DNA of 8,787 bases from Alphaproteobacteria bacterium. GTDB lineage: Bacteria > Pseudomonadota > Alphaproteobacteria > Caulobacterales > Caulobacteraceae. Positions 7,183 through 8,787 of this stretch are shown here, piece after piece. The DNA lies in contig JAGWSE010000244.1 in NCBI GenBank assembly GCA_028869395.1, positions 1 to 8,787 on the forward strand, written 5' to 3'. A model generated the notes under the pieces. It saw nothing but the letters and a program-made list of their open reading frames with translations. It did not search any database and was not told the origin of the DNA. Within the stretch, counting starts at the first letter, position 1; the number at the start of each line of letters is the position of its first letter. Made by a program: the position numbers and the translations under genes.

Positions 7183-7625
7183 GGCGGCGAGCGGTTCTGG
7201 CGGCGCTCGCGGGCGTGCTGTGCATCGCCGCCGCCTCCGATCCTGCGGAGCGGTTGCCGAACCCGAAGCAGGAGGCGCACGCACGGGCGCTCTTCAAAGA
7301 CATCCGCTGCATGGTCTGTCAGAACGAGACCATCGATGATTCCGAGGCGCCGCTCGCCGCCGATCTGCGCCGCATCGTGCGTCAGCAGGTGCAGGCGGGT
7401 CGGACCGACGACCAGATCAAGAAGTACCTCACCGACCGCTATGGTCAGTTCGTGCTGATGCGGCCCTCGTTCGACGCCGGCAACATCGCGTTGTGGGCGG
7501 GGCCCTTTGTGGTGGTGGCCTTTGGGCTCCTGCTGCTGGCCGGGCGCCTGAGGAACCGGGAGCCCGATCCGGACCTTTCCGAGGCGGAGGCGAAACGCCT
7601 CGAGCGACTATCGCGGGACGCCTGA
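7179..7625 (+). CDS. ccmH: Cytochrome c maturation protein CcmH (CycL), CXXC thiol oxidoreductase
   Basis: CcmH keeps the apocytochrome CXXCH cysteines reduced and works with CcmF and CcmI in the heme lyase. From the GTG at 7179 the product has 148 residues, typical of the short alphaproteobacterial CcmH without the CcmI-like tail. The signal peptide covers about 1-20 (cleavage probably near AAAS-D). The active-site motif IRCMVCQNETI has C44 and C47, followed by the conserved SEAPLAADLRRIVRQQ helix and the DDQIKKYLTDRYGQFV stretch. A C-terminal membrane anchor (about 104-121) and a charged cytoplasmic tail complete the protein. C15 in the signal sequence is not in a proper lipobox (GVLC), so a lipoprotein is unlikely. 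The start overlaps the ccmF stop as GTGA. It is the last gene of the ccm run here; ccmG, which often lies between ccmF and ccmH, is absent. Confidence 0.94.
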   Translation: MRRRAVLAALAGVLCIAAASDPAERLPNPKQEAHARALFKDIRCMVCQNETIDDSEAPLAADLRRIVRQQVQAGRTDDQIKKYLTDRYGQFVLMRPSFDAGNIALWAGPFVVVAFGLLLLAGRLRNREPDPDLSEAEAKRLERLSRDA

Positions 7626-7689
7626 CCCTGACATCATTGCGCCCTACAAGCGGCGGATTGCGGAACGAAGCGTGACCTAAGCTTAAGTT

Positions 7690-7707
7690 GAGAGCAGTTG
7701 CGCTCTC
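7690..7707. repeat. Inverted repeat GAGAGC/GCTCTC upstream of degP
   Basis: Perfect 6-bp arms with an AGTTGC spacer, about 65 bases before the degP start. It may be an operator overlapping or just downstream of the promoter, or a hairpin in the 5' leader. There is no T-tract, so it is not a good terminator. Function is inferred from position only. Confidence 0.35.
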
Positions 7708-7715
7708 GTGCATCG

Positions 7716-7725
7716 AACCTAGGTT
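7716..7725. repeat. Perfect 10-bp palindrome AACCTAGGTT upstream of degP
   Basis: The palindrome lies 46 bases before the degP ATG. CTAG is scarce in many bacterial genomes, which makes the site stand out. It may be a regulator binding site; chance cannot be excluded for a 10-base match. Confidence 0.3.
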
Positions 7726-7771
7726 TGTGGGTGTGCGTGGCCTCCCCCCGCGCCCCAAGGAAAGAAGGCTG

Positions 7772-8787
7772 ATGACCTCCAAGAAGACTTACCTGTTCGG
7801 CGCCATCGCTGGCGCAGGCGTCATGGCCGCGGCTGTCGCCGGAGCTGGCATGCGCCTTCCCGCCGCCCACGCGGACCAGGGCCAGGTGGTCAAGGTTTCT
7901 ACAGCGCCGATCTTCGCGCCACCGCCAGGCGCGCCGATGTCCTTCGCCGACATCTTCGAGAAGGTCTCCCCGGCGGTCGTCTCGATCAACGTGACGAGCC
8001 GCGTCGATCCCAGTCTGCTGCGGCGGATCCCGGGCCTCGAGGGCCTGCCGTTCGGCCTCGCCCCTCCGGGCGGGGGGGGCGACGACGACCAGGGCGGGAG
8101 CGCACCTCAAGGCGGTCGTACGCCGAAGGGCCAGCCGAAGCTTCCGACCCAGCAATCGTCAGGCTCCGGCTTCTTCATCTCGCCCGACGGTTACATTGTC
8201 ACCAACAACCACGTTGTCGAGAACGCCGAGAGCATCAAGGTCGTGCTGAAGGACCAGCGCGAGCTTGACGCCCATGTGGTGGGCCGCGACGAGGCCACGG
8301 ACCTGGCGGTCATCAAGGTCAACGGCGGGCCGTTCCCGTTCGTGAACTTCGAGAATTCGGCCCGGCCGCGGGTCGGCGACTGGGTGATCGCCGTGGGCAA
8401 TCCGTTCGGTCTCGGCGGCACGGCCACGGCCGGCATCGTTTCCGCCTACGGCCGAGACATCGGTGAGACCTTCGTCGACTACATCCAGATCGACGCCCCC
8501 ATCAACCGCGGCAACTCCGGCGGCCCGACGTTCGACATCTATGGCCGCGTCATCGGCGTGAATACCGCCATCTTCTCTCCGACGGGCGGCTCGGTCGGCA
8601 TCGGGTTCGCCATTCCCGCCGACGTCGCCGAACAGGTCACAGGCCAGCTCATCCGCCATGGGAAGATCGAGCGGGGCTACATCGGCGCCACCATCCAGAA
8701 CTTCACGACGGAAATGGCCGAGGCCCAGGGCATGGGCGACCAGAAGGGCGCTATTGTCTCCGACCTCGTCCCGGGCGGACCTTCGCA
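7772..8787 (+). CDS. degP: Periplasmic serine protease DegP/HtrA (partial, 3' end beyond window)
   Basis: DegP degrades or refolds damaged envelope proteins. The frame from the ATG at 7772 stays open for 338 codons to the window edge, so the gene is cut by the window and not broken. The signal peptide covers about 1-34, with cleavage probably after AHA. The trypsin-like domain (about 58-298) holds the full catalytic triad: H147 in TNNHVVE, D177 in DEATDLAVIKV, and S249 in RGNSGGPTFD. The substrate-loop sequence SVGIGFAIPAD (274-284) is typical of the family. A Gly/Pro/Gln-rich low-complexity insert (about 94-132) sits where the regulatory LA loop is expected. The first PDZ domain begins at about 300 (ERGYIGATIQNF) and is truncated; a second PDZ is expected beyond the edge. 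The start is backed by a purine-rich ribosome binding site and the signal peptide. The protease assignment is near certain; DegP versus DegQ/DegS-type naming is less so, although the signal peptide and insert favour DegP. Confidence 0.93.
   Translation, partial: MTSKKTYLFGAIAGAGVMAAAVAGAGMRLPAAHADQGQVVKVSTAPIFAPPPGAPMSFADIFEKVSPAVVSINVTSRVDPSLLRRIPGLEGLPFGLAPPGGGGDDDQGGSAPQGGRTPKGQPKLPTQQSSGSGFFISPDGYIVTNNHVVENAESIKVVLKDQRELDAHVVGRDEATDLAVIKVNGGPFPFVNFENSARPRVGDWVIAVGNPFGLGGTATAGIVSAYGRDIGETFVDYIQIDAPINRGNSGGPTFDIYGRVIGVNTAIFSPTGGSVGIGFAIPADVAEQVTGQLIRHGKIERGYIGATIQNFTTEMAEAQGMGDQKGAIVSDLVPGGPS

Larger units (their letters stand above)
7626..7771 (+). promoter_or_regulatory. Intergenic region with palindromes upstream of degP
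   Basis: This 146-bp gap separates the ccm operon from the protease gene and probably holds its promoter. Several short structures are visible. ATTGCG is directly repeated at 7636-7641 and 7657-7662, starts 21 bases apart. TAAGCTTA is a palindrome at 7678-7685. GAGAGC and GCTCTC (7690-7695 and 7702-7707) form an inverted repeat with a 6-base spacer. AACCTAGGTT is a 10-base palindrome at 7716-7725. A TTGAGA at 7688-7693 could be a -35 element, but I see no convincing -10 at 17 bases, and no clear heat-shock or EcfG-type pair. No clear intrinsic terminator for ccmH is visible. A purine-rich ribosome binding site (AAGGAAAGAAGG, 7757-7768) precedes the degP ATG. Confidence 0.45.

Noticed and set aside
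7193..7223. CcmH as a lipoprotein
   Set aside because: The cysteine at residue 15 is preceded by Leu (GVLC) and does not satisfy the lipobox; a normal signal peptide fits better.
2146..7687. CTTAAG as a shared motif of the two regulatory gaps
   Set aside because: It occurs at 2146 and 7682 in intergenic DNA, but also at 4191 inside ccmI, and flanking bases differ. Too little for a common regulator.
7634..8155. Minus-strand open frame covering the degP promoter region and 5' end
   Set aside because: It overlaps an unmistakable protease reading frame and has no recognisable features. It would be tempting only if degP were missed because it has no stop in the window.

Overview
The window is 8,787 bp of GC-rich, gene-dense DNA with all recognisable genes on the + strand. 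High GC, GTG/TTG starts, the composition of the gene families and their order suggest an alphaproteobacterium. Caulobacterales (Caulobacter/Phenylobacterium type) is my best guess, from general familiarity with the proteins and not from any search. I see no tRNA, rRNA, CRISPR array, insertion sequence or phage gene.

Layout: (1) 53-2135, an OmpR-family response regulator and its membrane histidine kinase, resembling the rhizobial FeuP/FeuQ and wider PhoP/PhoQ group. (2) 2136-2219, a short gap with a perfect 8-bp inverted repeat. (3) 2220-3602, a cytosolic, probably all-helical protein of about 460 residues that I do not recognise. (4) 3603-3644, a GC-rich hairpin just before the next gene. (5) 3645-7625, a tightly coupled cytochrome c maturation operon, ccmI-ccmE-ccmF-ccmH (cycHJKL in rhizobial naming), in which each stop codon overlaps the next start. 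(6) 7626-7771, a 146-bp intergenic region with several short palindromes, probably a promoter region. (7) 7772 to the window end, the 5' part of a periplasmic DegP/HtrA serine protease, cut by the window edge after the protease domain. Because it has no stop in the window it is easily missed.

How they work together: CcmE carries heme in the periplasm. CcmF with CcmH and CcmI forms the heme lyase complex that attaches heme to the CXXCH motifs of apocytochromes c. CcmA, B, C, D and the thioredoxin-like CcmG are not in the window and must be encoded elsewhere if the pathway is complete. DegP handles misfolded envelope proteins. The two-component pair probably reports an envelope or ionic signal. 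From memory, feuPQ, cycHJKL and degP lie close together in some rhizobia, so the arrangement looks like an old alphaproteobacterial envelope neighbourhood and not a mobile island. The uncharacterised gene between the kinase and ccmI is the main unknown. I found no evidence for an exotic new system here.
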